Assembly: GCA_013368795.1 (NCBI GenBank)
Contig: JABFXX010000226.1
Span: 1 to 41,037, forward strand
Source: Kofleriaceae bacterium
GTDB taxonomy: Bacteria > Myxococcota_A > Polyangia > Haliangiales > Haliangiaceae
Direction: 5' to 3'
DNA length: 41,037 bases
Under the pieces are notes generated by a model, which searched no databases, had not been told where the DNA came from, and worked only from the letters and a program-made list of their open reading frames with translations. A program made the position numbers and the translations under genes. Shown here in pieces: positions 19,444-27,722 of the stretch; the first letter of the stretch is position 1, and each line of letters begins with the position of its first letter.

Positions 19444-19470
19444 CGTCACATTCGCGCGCCGAGCTCCGTC
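19444..19470 (+). promoter_or_regulatory. ECF41-type promoter upstream of the VOC gene pair
   Basis: CGTCACA (19444-19450), one base from TGTCACA, is followed after 16 nt by CGTC (19467-19470). The spacing is the same as in the promoter before the sigma gene. It sits 36 nt upstream of ATG 19507, with AGGAG at 19495-19499 as ribosome site. This suggests the sigma factor directly controls the two VOC genes. Confidence 0.68.
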
Positions 19471-19506
19471 ATGAGAGTGAAGGCCCAAGAGAACAGGAGC
19501 TAACCA

Positions 19507-19899
19507 ATGAAGATTTCACTGACAATTGTGTACGTCGACGACCAGGAGAAGGCGCTTCGCTTCTATACCGAGGTGCTCGGCTTCGTGAAGAAGGCCGATT
19601 TCAGCCAGGGGTCGTTCCGGTGGCTCACGCTCGCCTCGCCCGAGGAGCCGGAAGGCACGCAGCTGCAGCTGGCGCTCAACGACAACCCCGCGGCGAAGAC
19701 CTTCCAGCAGGCGATGTTCGAGCAGGGCCAGCCCGCGGCGATGTTCTTCACCGAGGACCTCGACGGCGAGCACGCCCGCATCAAGGCGCGCGGCGCCGAG
19801 TTCATCATGCCGCCGACCAACGTGACCGGGTCGAAGATCGCCAAGCTGAACGACGGCTGCGGCAACCTCATCCAGATCACCCAGCTGATGCGCTGGTAA
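19507..19899 (+). CDS. VOC-superfamily protein (glyoxalase/bleomycin-resistance-like), cytosolic copy
   Basis: A 130-residue one-domain VOC protein of standard length. It shows the core VYVDDQEKALRFYTEVLGF (residues 8-26), FRWLTLASPEEPEGTQLQL, the central FFTEDLDGEHARIKARGAEF, and the C-terminal DGCGNLIQITQL, where the metal-binding carboxylate would be Gln or Asp rather than Glu. Family members handle glutathione or bacillithiol adducts, dioxygenation or antibiotic binding; the activity is not deducible. It lacks a signal. It forms a tandem pair with the lipoprotein copy 12 nt downstream. Confidence 0.86.
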   Translation: MKISLTIVYVDDQEKALRFYTEVLGFVKKADFSQGSFRWLTLASPEEPEGTQLQLALNDNPAAKTFQQAMFEQGQPAAMFFTEDLDGEHARIKARGAEFIMPPTNVTGSKIAKLNDGCGNLIQITQLMRW

Positions 19900-19911
19900 G
19901 CGGAGGACCCG

Positions 19912-20418
19912 ATGAACCCGATGACAAAGATTGCCTCCGCATTGCTCCTGACGCTCGCCGTGGCCGCGTGTAGCAAGTCGAAGCCGGAAGCAACGACGCC
20001 GACGGCGACCGCGCAGACGAGCGCCGGGATGAAGATCAAGCACGCCAGCGTGTACGTCGACGACCAGGAGAAGGCGCTGCGCTTCTATACCGAGGTGCTC
20101 GGCTTCGTGAAGAAGGACGACTTCAGCAACGGCGGATTTCGGTGGCTGACGGTCACGTCGCCTGCCGACCCCGACGGCGCGGAGCTCCAGCTCGCACAGA
20201 ACGACAACCCGGCGGCGAAGGCCTACCAGCAGGCGATGTTCGAGCAGAGCCAGCCGGCCGCGATGTTCTACACCAGCGACGTGCAGGCCGATTACGAGCG
20301 CATGAAGGCGCAGGGCGCCGAGTTCACGATGCCGCCGACCGACGTGACGATGTCGAAGATCGCGGTGCTGAAGGACACTTGCGGCAACCTGATCCAGGTC
20401 ACGCAGCTGAAGCGCTGA
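19912..20418 (+). CDS. VOC-superfamily lipoprotein, exported paralogue
   Basis: A 168-residue protein: lipoprotein signal with lipobox LAVAAC (Cys20), a Thr/Ala/Pro tether (about 21-38), then a VOC domain (39-168) very similar to the preceding gene. The DNA coding for VYVDDQEKALRFYTEVLGF differs by only three bases in 78 (19528-19605 against 20050-20127), so this is a recent duplication or gene conversion. VOC domains are normally cytosolic; a lipid-anchored copy is unusual. It would place the same binding or catalytic function in the periplasm or on the outer membrane. It is probably co-transcribed with its neighbour. Confidence 0.85.
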   Translation: MNPMTKIASALLLTLAVAACSKSKPEATTPTATAQTSAGMKIKHASVYVDDQEKALRFYTEVLGFVKKDDFSNGGFRWLTVTSPADPDGAELQLAQNDNPAAKAYQQAMFEQSQPAAMFYTSDVQADYERMKAQGAEFTMPPTDVTMSKIAVLKDTCGNLIQVTQLKR

Positions 20419-20454
20419 CTGCTTCCACCTGCGCGACTGTGATATCTGGCGCCC

Positions 20455-21060
20455 ATGCGCCGCGTACTGCTCGTTCTCGTTATCTCGGCCTGCGGAACAC
20501 CACCAGCCACGCAGCCGCCGGTGTCCACGACGCCGACGCCGGTGGCGGCTGCAGCCCCCGCGAGCGACGCGAACGCGCAGCAGCAGCCAGCGACGACCGA
20601 GCCGCCGGCTCCACCGGCGACGAGCGAGGCGCCGGCCACGAAGCCGGCCGAGGAGGCGCTGCCACCGCCGGAGCGGTTCGTCCCGAAGTCCGCGCTCGTC
20701 ACGCACGACACGCTCGTCGGCAAGGACTACGTGACGCTGTACGAGGAGGCGTTCACGTGCAACACGCGCGCACGTCTCCTCCGAGCCGCAGGCGTCCGCA
20801 AGTTCGACGTCGAGATCACGTGGAAGAAGGGGTTCACCTGGAAGGTCGACCCGGAGGCGCCGCGCCACCCCGCCAGGTTCACCGTCTACACGCAGAACAC
20901 GGAGCGCCCCGAGGCCGAGGCGTCGGCCGGCAGCTGGGACCCGTCCGAGGGAGAGGTCGAAGTGATGTCGGCATCCGCCAAGCGGGGGCGCGTCAAGGTT
21001 CGCCTTGTCACGCCCAAGGTCTTTGTCGACACGACCGTCGACGCGGTCGTGTGCCGCTAG
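20455..21060 (+). CDS. Lipoprotein with Pro/Ala-rich tether, unknown function
   Basis: A 201-residue lipoprotein, lipobox VISAC (Cys13), followed by a long Pro/Thr/Ala linker (about 14-75), typical of proteins that reach through the envelope. The mature domain is beta-rich (YVTLYEEAFTC, FDVEITWKKGFTWKVD, ARFTVYTQNTERPEAEA, GEVEVMSASAKRGRVKVRLV) and has two cysteines, in FTCNT and VVCR, that could link its ends. I do not recognise it. Its stop shares CTAG (21057-21060) with the convergent reductase gene. It is 36 nt downstream of the VOC lipoprotein and may be in the same operon. Confidence 0.66.
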   Translation: MRRVLLVLVISACGTPPATQPPVSTTPTPVAAAAPASDANAQQQPATTEPPAPPATSEAPATKPAEEALPPPERFVPKSALVTHDTLVGKDYVTLYEEAFTCNTRARLLRAAGVRKFDVEITWKKGFTWKVDPEAPRHPARFTVYTQNTERPEAEASAGSWDPSEGEVEVMSASAKRGRVKVRLVTPKVFVDTTVDAVVCR

Positions 21061-22433
21061 GTGAGCGGACGAAGGTCACCGAGGAGAGTCGGTAACAACT
21101 CCGACACCGTCGGGTGGATGCCAACGCTCCGGGTGAGCGTCCTCGCGGTCGCGCCCGCGTACATCGCGTAGAGGATCGAGTGAATCGCCTCGTCGCCGTC
21201 TGTCCCGAGGATGGTCGCGCCGACGATCCGATTCGTCTCCGCCTCGACGATCGCTTTCATGAAGCCGCGGGTCTCGCCCTTCTCGATCGCACGCGAGACC
21301 CGGGTCATCGGCCGCTTCGCGACGAGGTGCGCCCGGCCGGTCTTGCGCGCCCCGTCCTCGTTCAAGCCGACGTGCCCGAGCGGCGGATCGAGGTAGATCG
21401 CCCACGCCTCGATGCGGTCGGTCACCTTGCGCCGATCATCGTCGAGGAGATTCGCGGCGACGATCTCGTAGTCGTTGTACGCGGTGTGCGTGAACGCCCC
21501 GCGGCCATTGCATTCACCGAGTGCCCAGATGCCGGCCACGCTGGTGCGCAGAAACTCGTCGACGACGATGTAGCCGTGGCGGTCGACGGCGACGCCGGCT
21601 CGGTCGAGACCGAGGTCGTCGGTGTTCGGCTGGCGTCCGACCGCAAGCAACACCTGCGAGCCGGTGACCGCTCGGTCGCCCGACTCGCAGACCAGCGTCA
21701 CGGTGACACCTTCGCGATCCGGCGCGAGCGCGATGCACTCGGCGCCAACGCGCACGTGGATGCCTTCGCTCTCGAGGATCTCGGTCACCGCGACGGACAC
21801 GTCCTCGTCGTCGTGAGCGAGCAGCCGCCGGCTCTTCTCGATGATCGTCACGTCGCTGCCGAACCGGCGGTACATCTGCGCGAACTCGAGCCCGACGGGC
21901 CCGCCGCCGATCAGCACCAGGTGACGGGGCACCTGCTCGAGCGCCAGGACCGACGAGTTGGTGAGATACGGAACGTTCGCGACGCCGTCGATCCCGGACA
22001 CGCGCGCACGACCGCCGACGTTGATGAAGATGCGTTCGGCGCTGATCTGCTCGTCGTTGACCGTCACCGTGTCCGGCGACACGAAGCGCGCGTGACCGCG
22101 GATGACCGTGCAGCGCTCCGTCTGGCGCAGGGACGACTCGAGCCCCTCGCGCGATGCGCCGACGATCGCGTCTGCCCGGGCCTTCGCGCGCGCCAGGTCA
22201 AAGCTGATCGGCCCGGGAACGTGTACGCCATAGTCGGCTGCACGCCGGGCGACATGGGCTGTGTGTGCGCTCGCGATCAATGTCTTCGTCGGCGTGCAAC
22301 CGGTGTTGACGCAGGTCCCACCGAACAGCTTCCGCTCGACGATGGCGACGGTCTGCCCGGCCGCGGCGAGGCGGCTCGCGAGGGAGGGCCCCGCCTGCCC
22401 CGCTCCGATCACGATCGAGTCGAAGCGCCTCAT
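21057..22433 (-). CDS. Pyridine nucleotide-disulfide oxidoreductase (RclA/MerA-like)
   Basis: A 458-residue FAD-dependent disulfide reductase. Numbered from ATG 22433 (MRRFDSIVIG): FAD motif GAGQAG at 10-15, redox-active disulfide CVNTGC at 41-46, NAD(P) motif IGGGPVGLEFAQ, second FAD motif with WALGECNGRGAFTHTAYND, and the C-terminal dimerisation domain with the HPTVSE acid-base pair. The N-terminal heavy-metal domain and the C-terminal CC pair of mercuric reductase are absent, so it is closer to RclA-type reductases linked to reactive chlorine or copper than to true MerA. Longer starts upstream are less likely. Confidence 0.87.
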   Translation of the reverse strand: MRRFDSIVIGAGQAGPSLASRLAAAGQTVAIVERKLFGGTCVNTGCTPTKTLIASAHTAHVARRAADYGVHVPGPISFDLARAKARADAIVGASREGLESSLRQTERCTVIRGHARFVSPDTVTVNDEQISAERIFINVGGRARVSGIDGVANVPYLTNSSVLALEQVPRHLVLIGGGPVGLEFAQMYRRFGSDVTIIEKSRRLLAHDDEDVSVAVTEILESEGIHVRVGAECIALAPDREGVTVTLVCESGDRAVTGSQVLLAVGRQPNTDDLGLDRAGVAVDRHGYIVVDEFLRTSVAGIWALGECNGRGAFTHTAYNDYEIVAANLLDDDRRKVTDRIEAWAIYLDPPLGHVGLNEDGARKTGRAHLVAKRPMTRVSRAIEKGETRGFMKAIVEAETNRIVGATILGTDGDEAIHSILYAMYAGATARTLTRSVGIHPTVSELLPTLLGDLRPLT

Positions 22434-22666
22434 GCGAACTTCTCGAATGCGTTCATCATCCGTTCCTCGCTGATCGAACGCACAGCAAGGCGCGGTCCAG
22501 CGCGGCCGTACGTTGAGTGATTGCGGGCACATCCGTATGCAGGCGAACGCAAGCGAACATTCCCGAGTCGTATCGGGCGCGTGGGCTCGAGCGATTTCTG
22601 TCGATCGTTTTGAACAGAACGAAGGGTGCGGTGTTCTCCCGTGCGTTACCCCAGTAGCCCACCGCG

Positions 22667-23263
22667 ATGACCTCCCCGAAGCTGACCCTCGCGCCGACCA
22701 GCGCTCGCGTGCCCCTTGGCGAGCGCGCGGACGAGGAGCTCATGGCGCTCGGCGCGGCCGGCAGCCAGGCGGCGTTCGCGGTCCTCGTCGAGCGCTACAT
22801 GCGACGGGTCGCGAGCTACTGCACGAAGCTGACGGGCGATCGCGACGCGGCACCCGAGCTCGCGCAGGACACGTTCCTCCAGATCTGGCTTCATCGCGAG
22901 CGGTATCGACCCGAGCGGCCGTTCCGCGTGTTCCTGTTCACCGTCGCGACCAACCGCAGCCGCAACCACAATCGCTGGTGGCGGCGGCGCTCTCGCTCGA
23001 CGACGACCGCCGAGCAGACGGATGTACAGCTGAGTGACCCCGACCAGCTCGACGAGCTGCTCGCGCGCGAACGCCGCCGGCGCGTGCACGAGGCGATCGG
23101 TGCGCTGTCACCGCGGCTACGCGAGGTGATCCTGCTCCGCTTCGAGCAGGGCCTCGACTACACGGAGATCGCGGCGATCGTCGGTCGCCCCGAGGCGACG
23201 ATCCGCACGCGGGTCTTTCACGCGCTCGAGAAGCTGCGCGAGCACATCGCGGAGGTACCATGA
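22667..23263 (+). CDS. ECF sigma factor
   Basis: A 198-residue sigma-70 family factor of ECF size. Region 2 (about 33-100) has AAFAVLVERYMRRVASYC, PELAQDTFLQIW and RPFRVFLFTVATNRSRNHNRW. Region 4 (about 140-195) has ALSPRLREVILLRFEQGLDYTEIAAIVGRPEATIRTRVFHALEKLR. ATG 22667 opens the frame, with an alternative ATG at 22742. It overlaps the anti-sigma gene by ATGA, and the caspase-like gene follows in the same way, so the three form one translationally coupled operon. No clear target promoter was seen in the 233-bp upstream spacer. Confidence 0.93.
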   Translation: MTSPKLTLAPTSARVPLGERADEELMALGAAGSQAAFAVLVERYMRRVASYCTKLTGDRDAAPELAQDTFLQIWLHRERYRPERPFRVFLFTVATNRSRNHNRWWRRRSRSTTTAEQTDVQLSDPDQLDELLARERRRRVHEAIGALSPRLREVILLRFEQGLDYTEIAAIVGRPEATIRTRVFHALEKLREHIAEVP

Positions 23264-24063
23264 CCTGTCCACGACCCGACGAGCTGGCCCGACTGCTCGA
23301 TGGTGAGCTGTCGGAGAACCGCGCCGCCGCCGCGCGTGCGCATCTCGAATCGTGCGCGCACTGCACGCGTGAGCTGGCAGTCCAGCGCCGCCTTCTCGAC
23401 GATCTCGCCGCGCCCGCGGCTGGCATCGAGGCCGACCGGCTCGTCGCCTCCGTGGTCGCGCGCCTGACGCCGCAAGCCGCGCGCCGGTCGAGAGCTCCGA
23501 TGTTCGCCGGGCTCGTCGCAGCGACCGCCGCGGCGCTCGTCCTCGTGCTCGTCGCGGTCCGCCCCGATCGCGATGCCGGAACGTTCGCTGCGCGCGGCGG
23601 AAGCGGCGGTCTCGCGCGCGAGGTCGGCGTCGTCCTGCATCGTCTTGCGCCGCAGGCGATCGAGCTCACCCGCGGCGAGCACGTCCGCAGCGATACCCGA
23701 TACCTCGCGACGTACCGCAACATCGGCTCGACGGTGCATCTCCTCGCGTTCGCGGTCGACGCGCAGGGCACCGTGCACTGGCTCTATCCCGCCTATCTCG
23801 ACGCCAGGACCGATCCTGGCGCGCTCGCGCTCGCACCGGTCGCGCACGAGACCGCGCTGCCCGACGCCGTCGTGCTCGATCGCCCTGCCCCGGGGCCGCT
23901 CCGCTTGATCACGATCGTCTCGGCGAGTCCGCGGAGCGTGTCGATGATCGAGCGGCTGTCGCCTGCCGAGCTCCAGCCTGCCGCGCTGGCATCCCGCTTC
24001 CCCGACGACGTGATCCGCGAGCTCGTGGTGAACGTCGATGAATCGAGAGTGTCCCCGCCATGA
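23260..24063 (+). CDS. Zinc-finger anti-sigma factor, membrane-anchored
   Basis: A 267-residue inner-membrane anti-sigma factor. The cytosolic N-terminus holds the ZAS motif H28-x3-C32-x2-C35 (AHLESCAHC), with Cys3 as the likely fourth ligand. One membrane helix lies at about 81-100 (MFAGLVAATAAALVLVLVAV). The periplasmic part is beta-rich and shows STVHLLAFAVDAQGTVHWLYP, which resembles DUF4384-type domains seen in bacterial caspase and kinase operons. It is inferred to hold the upstream ECF factor inactive until an envelope signal arrives. It is coupled to both neighbours by ATGA overlaps. Confidence 0.88.
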   Translation: MTCPRPDELARLLDGELSENRAAAARAHLESCAHCTRELAVQRRLLDDLAAPAAGIEADRLVASVVARLTPQAARRSRAPMFAGLVAATAAALVLVLVAVRPDRDAGTFAARGGSGGLAREVGVVLHRLAPQAIELTRGEHVRSDTRYLATYRNIGSTVHLLAFAVDAQGTVHWLYPAYLDARTDPGALALAPVAHETALPDAVVLDRPAPGPLRLITIVSASPRSVSMIERLSPAELQPAALASRFPDDVIRELVVNVDESRVSPP

Positions 24064-25919
24064 GCCTCCGCCACCTGGTTCTCCTTCTCGCGATCACGAT
24101 GTCGTCGTCGCTCGCGCACGCGGATCGCACGATCGCGCTGATCGTGACCTCGAACCGCGGCTCGACCCTCGATCGTCCCGAGCTGCAATACGCCGACGAC
24201 GACGGCGCGAAGTATCGCGCGACGTTCCGCACGATCGCCGCGGACGCCGATGTCCACCTGCTCACCCGCTTCGACCACGACTCGACCCGCTTGTTCCCCG
24301 AGCTCGCACGCCGCGTGAGCCCACCGACGCGTGCGGCCCTCGCTGCCGCGACCGAGGCGATCGCGCGTGACGTCGCGGCCGAGCGAGCGCGCGGCAACCG
24401 GGTCGATTTCTACTTCGTGTTCGCCGGGCATGGCGACGTCGAGGAGGGCCTGGGCTTCCTCGAGCTCGAGGACGGACGATTCGATTCCGCGGCGCTCGAG
24501 GCGATGCTGCGCCAGATCGCGCCGACGCGGGCACACGTGATCCTCGACAGCTGCAACTCGTTCTTCGTGCTCAACGCACGCAAGCCGGGTGGCCATCGAT
24601 TCGCGACGCCCGAGGATGTCGTGCGCAGCCTCGGCCAGCGGCTCCCCGATGTGGGCGTGTTCCTGTCGACGAGCGCGGAGGCCGAGGTCTACGAGTGGTC
24701 CGAGCTCCAGTCCGGCATCTTCAGCCACGCCGTCCGCTCGGGTCTCGCCGGCGCCGCCGACGCAAACGGCGATGGTGCGGTCAGCTACGAGGAGCTCGCG
24801 GCGTTCGTCGACACGGCCTCCGCCGATATCAAGAACCCGGCATATCGGCCGAAGGTCTACGCGCGCGGTCCGGGCGGCAAGAGCTCGGCACCGTTGTTCT
24901 CGCTCGCGACCGCGACCGCGACGCGCCTCACCCTCGATCGCGACACCGCGACGCGCCTGACGATCCGCGACCGCGAGGGCCTCCGCTGGATCGATCTGAA
25001 CAAGGAGGCGGGCGCCGACGTGACGCTGCGCTTGCCCGCGACGCTCGCCGACGGGACCGTCGAGGAATACGAGCTGCCCTCGCGCAAGCCGCGCGTCGTG
25101 CGCCGCCTCACCACCGACGAATCGGCGGCCGTCGCGACGCTTGCTCCGGCTGCGGCCGACGAGTCCGCGACGCGCGGTCCGGCGGATCGATTCCACGCGC
25201 TGTTCGATCGGCCGTTCGGGCCGCACGCGTTTGCCGCGTATCAGGCTGCCGCTCTCCACGCGCCGCCGGCAGTGTTCGGCATCTCTCGCGACGACACCGA
25301 TCGCATGCAGCAGATGCTCTCGCACGTCGGAGACCTCGAGCACCGCGGACGGATCTTCGGCGGGACAGGTCTTGTCGGCATCGGCGTGGGCACCATCGGG
25401 CTCGGCGCGTGGATCGCCTCCGACGCGGGCAACCAGTCGACGGAGATCCTGGGTTACACCCTCGCCGGGGTCGGCGCAGGCGCGCTGGTCGGTGGCGTGA
25501 TCGCACTCGTCCGCCGCTCCGACGCCGAACGTCTGCGCGACGAATTCATGGACGGCCTCGCCGCCGGCCAGGATCCCGCCACCGTCGTAGCGCGCACCGA
25601 GGACAAGCTCGGTGATCTCGCACGCGACTATCGTCGCACGCGCAAGATCATGCTCGCTGGCGGCATCTTCGCCGTCGGCGCCGGGCTCACGCTCACCGTC
25701 CTCAACGAGCGCGACCCGTCACCGAGCCTTGGCAATCGGCTCGCATTCGGCGGTCTCGCGCTCGCCGGCACGCTCGCGATCGTCACCAGCCGGTTCGAGT
25801 ACCCGATCGAGAGCATGGTCCGACTGTGGTCGCACGATCCGGGAATCCGCAGGCTGCCGCGGTGGAGCATCGATCCACTCGCCGGCGGCGCCGCGTTCAG
25901 CGTTAGCGGCAGCTTCTAG
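24060..25919 (+). CDS. Exported caspase-like (C14) protein with EF-hand and C-terminal membrane helices
   Basis: A 619-residue protein: signal peptide (about 1-21, ending LAHA), then a caspase-type peptidase domain with catalytic His124 (FVFAGHGD) and Cys165 (ILDSCNS). A canonical 12-residue EF-hand loop is at 234-245 (DANGDGAVSYEE). A beta-rich middle part follows, then about four glycine-rich membrane helices between 435 and 580 and a C-terminal tail. The catalytic domain would sit in the periplasm, and the EF-hand suggests calcium control, as in metacaspases. It is the third gene of a sigma/anti-sigma operon, so it may be an effector, or may cut the anti-sigma factor. Confidence 0.85.
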   Translation: MSLRHLVLLLAITMSSSLAHADRTIALIVTSNRGSTLDRPELQYADDDGAKYRATFRTIAADADVHLLTRFDHDSTRLFPELARRVSPPTRAALAAATEAIARDVAAERARGNRVDFYFVFAGHGDVEEGLGFLELEDGRFDSAALEAMLRQIAPTRAHVILDSCNSFFVLNARKPGGHRFATPEDVVRSLGQRLPDVGVFLSTSAEAEVYEWSELQSGIFSHAVRSGLAGAADANGDGAVSYEELAAFVDTASADIKNPAYRPKVYARGPGGKSSAPLFSLATATATRLTLDRDTATRLTIRDREGLRWIDLNKEAGADVTLRLPATLADGTVEEYELPSRKPRVVRRLTTDESAAVATLAPAAADESATRGPADRFHALFDRPFGPHAFAAYQAAALHAPPAVFGISRDDTDRMQQMLSHVGDLEHRGRIFGGTGLVGIGVGTIGLGAWIASDAGNQSTEILGYTLAGVGAGALVGGVIALVRRSDAERLRDEFMDGLAAGQDPATVVARTEDKLGDLARDYRRTRKIMLAGGIFAVGAGLTLTVLNERDPSPSLGNRLAFGGLALAGTLAIVTSRFEYPIESMVRLWSHDPGIRRLPRWSIDPLAGGAAFSVSGSF

Positions 25920-25942
25920 CCGCCTCTTCGAAAGGAGCTCTC

Positions 25943-26347
25943 ATGTCACGCCTCACCTGGGCGATCGCCCTACTTTTGTCTTCGCTCACCCTCGGCTGCA
26001 CGGACGAGCCCGACGGCACGCCGCCGTCGATCTCGAATCTCCAGTTCGCACCAACGACGCTCCTCGCGGAATCGTACAACCCGGTGACCGCCTCGCTGAC
26101 GTTTGTCGATCCAGATGCCGACGTGCTCGACCTCGGTGTGGAGATCGAGCTCCCCGATGGCTCGCACCAGGTGCTGCCGCTGACCGACGTGCGCAACAGC
26201 GCCGGAACGAGCGAGGGCACGATCCAGATCAGCCTCTCGATCGCTCCGCCGGCGGTCGGCACCTACCGGTTCGAGCTCTGGCTGGAGGACGCGATCGGCC
26301 ACGAATCCAACCATCTGGAGGCCACTGCCGAGGCAGTACCGTTCTGA
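25943..26347 (+). CDS. Small Ig-like lipoprotein
   Basis: A 134-residue lipoprotein with lipobox LTLGC (Cys19). The mature part is a beta-sandwich pattern (PSISNLQFAPTTLL, VTASLTFVDPDADVLDLGVEIEL, TIQISLSIAPPAVGTYRFELWLEDAIGHESN), typical of a single Ig/fibronectin-like domain. AAAGGAG, 7 nt from ATG 25943, is a strong ribosome site. It lies 23 nt after the caspase-like gene and could be the fourth gene of that operon. A binding or structural role is likely; there is no enzyme motif. Confidence 0.74.
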   Translation: MSRLTWAIALLLSSLTLGCTDEPDGTPPSISNLQFAPTTLLAESYNPVTASLTFVDPDADVLDLGVEIELPDGSHQVLPLTDVRNSAGTSEGTIQISLSIAPPAVGTYRFELWLEDAIGHESNHLEATAEAVPF

Positions 26348-26406
26348 GATCGCGCGCTAGATCACACCGTGTCATCCGAGCGACCGGCTGGGGCATCCTG
26401 GCCCCG

Positions 26407-27585
26407 ATGTATCGCGTTGTCCTCGTTACCGCCCTCCTAGCCTCCCCCGTCGCCGCCGCACCTGGCCCCTCGTGGCCGACCAAGCCGGTCGAGATCTCGC
26501 TCGACCACGCGCGCGGCCACGCTCGCACGATCCAGGTCGATATCGCGGGCGCCCGCCACCCGATGCTGTTCGACACCGGCGGTGGCGTCACCGCGATCTC
26601 GCCCGAGCTCGCGCGCCAGCTCGGCTGCGCGACGACGGGCAACAGCATCGGGCTTCGCATGACCGGTGAGCGTGTCGACACGCCGCTGTGCCGCGACATC
26701 GAGCTTCGCGTCGGCGGCCAGCTCATCCGCACCGAGGCTGCGGTGATCGATCTTGCCGCCAAGCTCCCCAAGGACGCACCGAAGGTCGACGGCATGATCT
26801 CGCTCTCGACGCTCGACGGTCTCGCGGTCTCGCTCGACCTCGCGCACGACCGGCTGTGGCTCGAGAGCAAGGCCTCGCTCGCCGCGCGCACGAAGAAGGC
26901 GACCTCGCTCGCATTCCGCCGCGCGACCGGCATCAGCGGCGGCCAGCTCTCGCCGTACGTCGGCGTGACGACCTCCGGCGGCACCGTCTGGCTCGAGGTC
27001 GATTCCGGTCACGGCGCAACCACGTTCGTGAGGCCGAACGTCAGCAAGCTGCTCGGCGTGCCCGATGCCGCCGCGACCGGCGAGGTCGATCTGCGGCTCG
27101 CGCCCGCGCTCTCCGCTCACGTGCCCGTCATCGTCCGCAAGGACCTCGTCCTCGACGGCGTGCTCAGCGCGGCCACCGTCGCGCGCGCGGTCTGGACGTT
27201 CGATCTGCGCAACGACGCACTGTGGGTCGGCGCGGTCGCTCCGATCCTCGCGCTACCCGCGACCGCACCGAAGTCCGTGCCCCCGCCGAGCAGCGATCCG
27301 ACCGGCCTCTACGAGGTCACGCTCGTCGTCCAGGGCGCACCGGCTCCGCATGTCGTTCGTGTGACTCGCGAGGGCACGCGCCTGGTCGCAGACATGCGCG
27401 GGCTCGGCGAGGACGATGCCGTGCGGATCGACGACGTGAAGCTCGAGGGCGCGACGCTCACGCTCGTGCTGCCGCTGCGCCAGCCCGCGCCGATGCGCAT
27501 CACGTTCGACGGCGTCGACGGCAAGGGCACGTGGGGCGATCCGAAGGCGAAGGGCGGCACGGTCACCGCGACGAAGCGCAGCTAG
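26407..27585 (+). CDS. Exported retropepsin-like aspartic protease family protein
   Basis: A 392-residue exported protein: signal peptide (about 1-18, ending VAAA) from ATG 26407. Two pepsin-like lobes follow: MLFDTGGGVTAIS with Asp56-Thr-Gly, and a second site LEVDSGHGATTF with Asp199-Ser-Gly. Family aspartic proteases pair two such Asp residues, either by dimerising or, as possible here, within one chain. A Pro-rich joint near 280-290 leads to a C-terminal beta domain (LYEVTLVVQG ... MRITFDGVDGKGTWG) resembling a secreted add-on domain. DSG in lobe 2 is compatible with activity. It probably acts in the envelope; the substrate is unknown. Confidence 0.78.
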   Translation: MYRVVLVTALLASPVAAAPGPSWPTKPVEISLDHARGHARTIQVDIAGARHPMLFDTGGGVTAISPELARQLGCATTGNSIGLRMTGERVDTPLCRDIELRVGGQLIRTEAAVIDLAAKLPKDAPKVDGMISLSTLDGLAVSLDLAHDRLWLESKASLAARTKKATSLAFRRATGISGGQLSPYVGVTTSGGTVWLEVDSGHGATTFVRPNVSKLLGVPDAAATGEVDLRLAPALSAHVPVIVRKDLVLDGVLSAATVARAVWTFDLRNDALWVGAVAPILALPATAPKSVPPPSSDPTGLYEVTLVVQGAPAPHVVRVTREGTRLVADMRGLGEDDAVRIDDVKLEGATLTLVLPLRQPAPMRITFDGVDGKGTWGDPKAKGGTVTATKRS

Positions 27586-27676
27586 GCTCGTCGGTACGTC
27601 GTCTGCGCCGGAGCTCAGCGCGTCGACCGTGGCGGGCACGCGAGTGCCTCTCTCCACCTCAGTCTTATGCCAGAGA

Positions 27677-27699
27677 CGGGGACTTGCGGCAAGCCCCCG
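27677..27699 (+). promoter_or_regulatory. Rifamycin-associated-element-like palindrome upstream of rph
   Basis: A 23-bp imperfect palindrome: CGGGG-A-CTTGCGGCAAG-C-CCCCG, with all positions paired except one A/C mismatch and the central G. Its 11-base core CTTGCGGCAAG and G-run/C-run flanks match the RAE reported upstream of rifamycin-inactivation genes in actinobacteria (GGGGCTTGCGGCAAGGCCC, from memory). It ends 23 nt before ATG 27723. It is likely the site through which rph responds to rifamycins. Confidence 0.75.
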
Positions 27700-27722
27700 G
27701 TCATGCTGCAGGGTCATCGGCC

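Noticed and set aside
22580..22666. GAAC...GTTC pair as a possible ECF promoter before the sigma operon
   Set aside because: Spacing and boxes fit no ECF pattern I know well enough; could be chance.
23793..25343. A 516-codon open frame opposite the anti-sigma and caspase genes
   Set aside because: Antisense shadow; no signal, motif or ribosome site.
26688..27722. N-terminal extension of the rph frame by 345 codons
   Set aside because: The extension lies over the retropepsin gene in another frame; the Rph family begins at ATG 27723, and the RAE-like site lies just before it.
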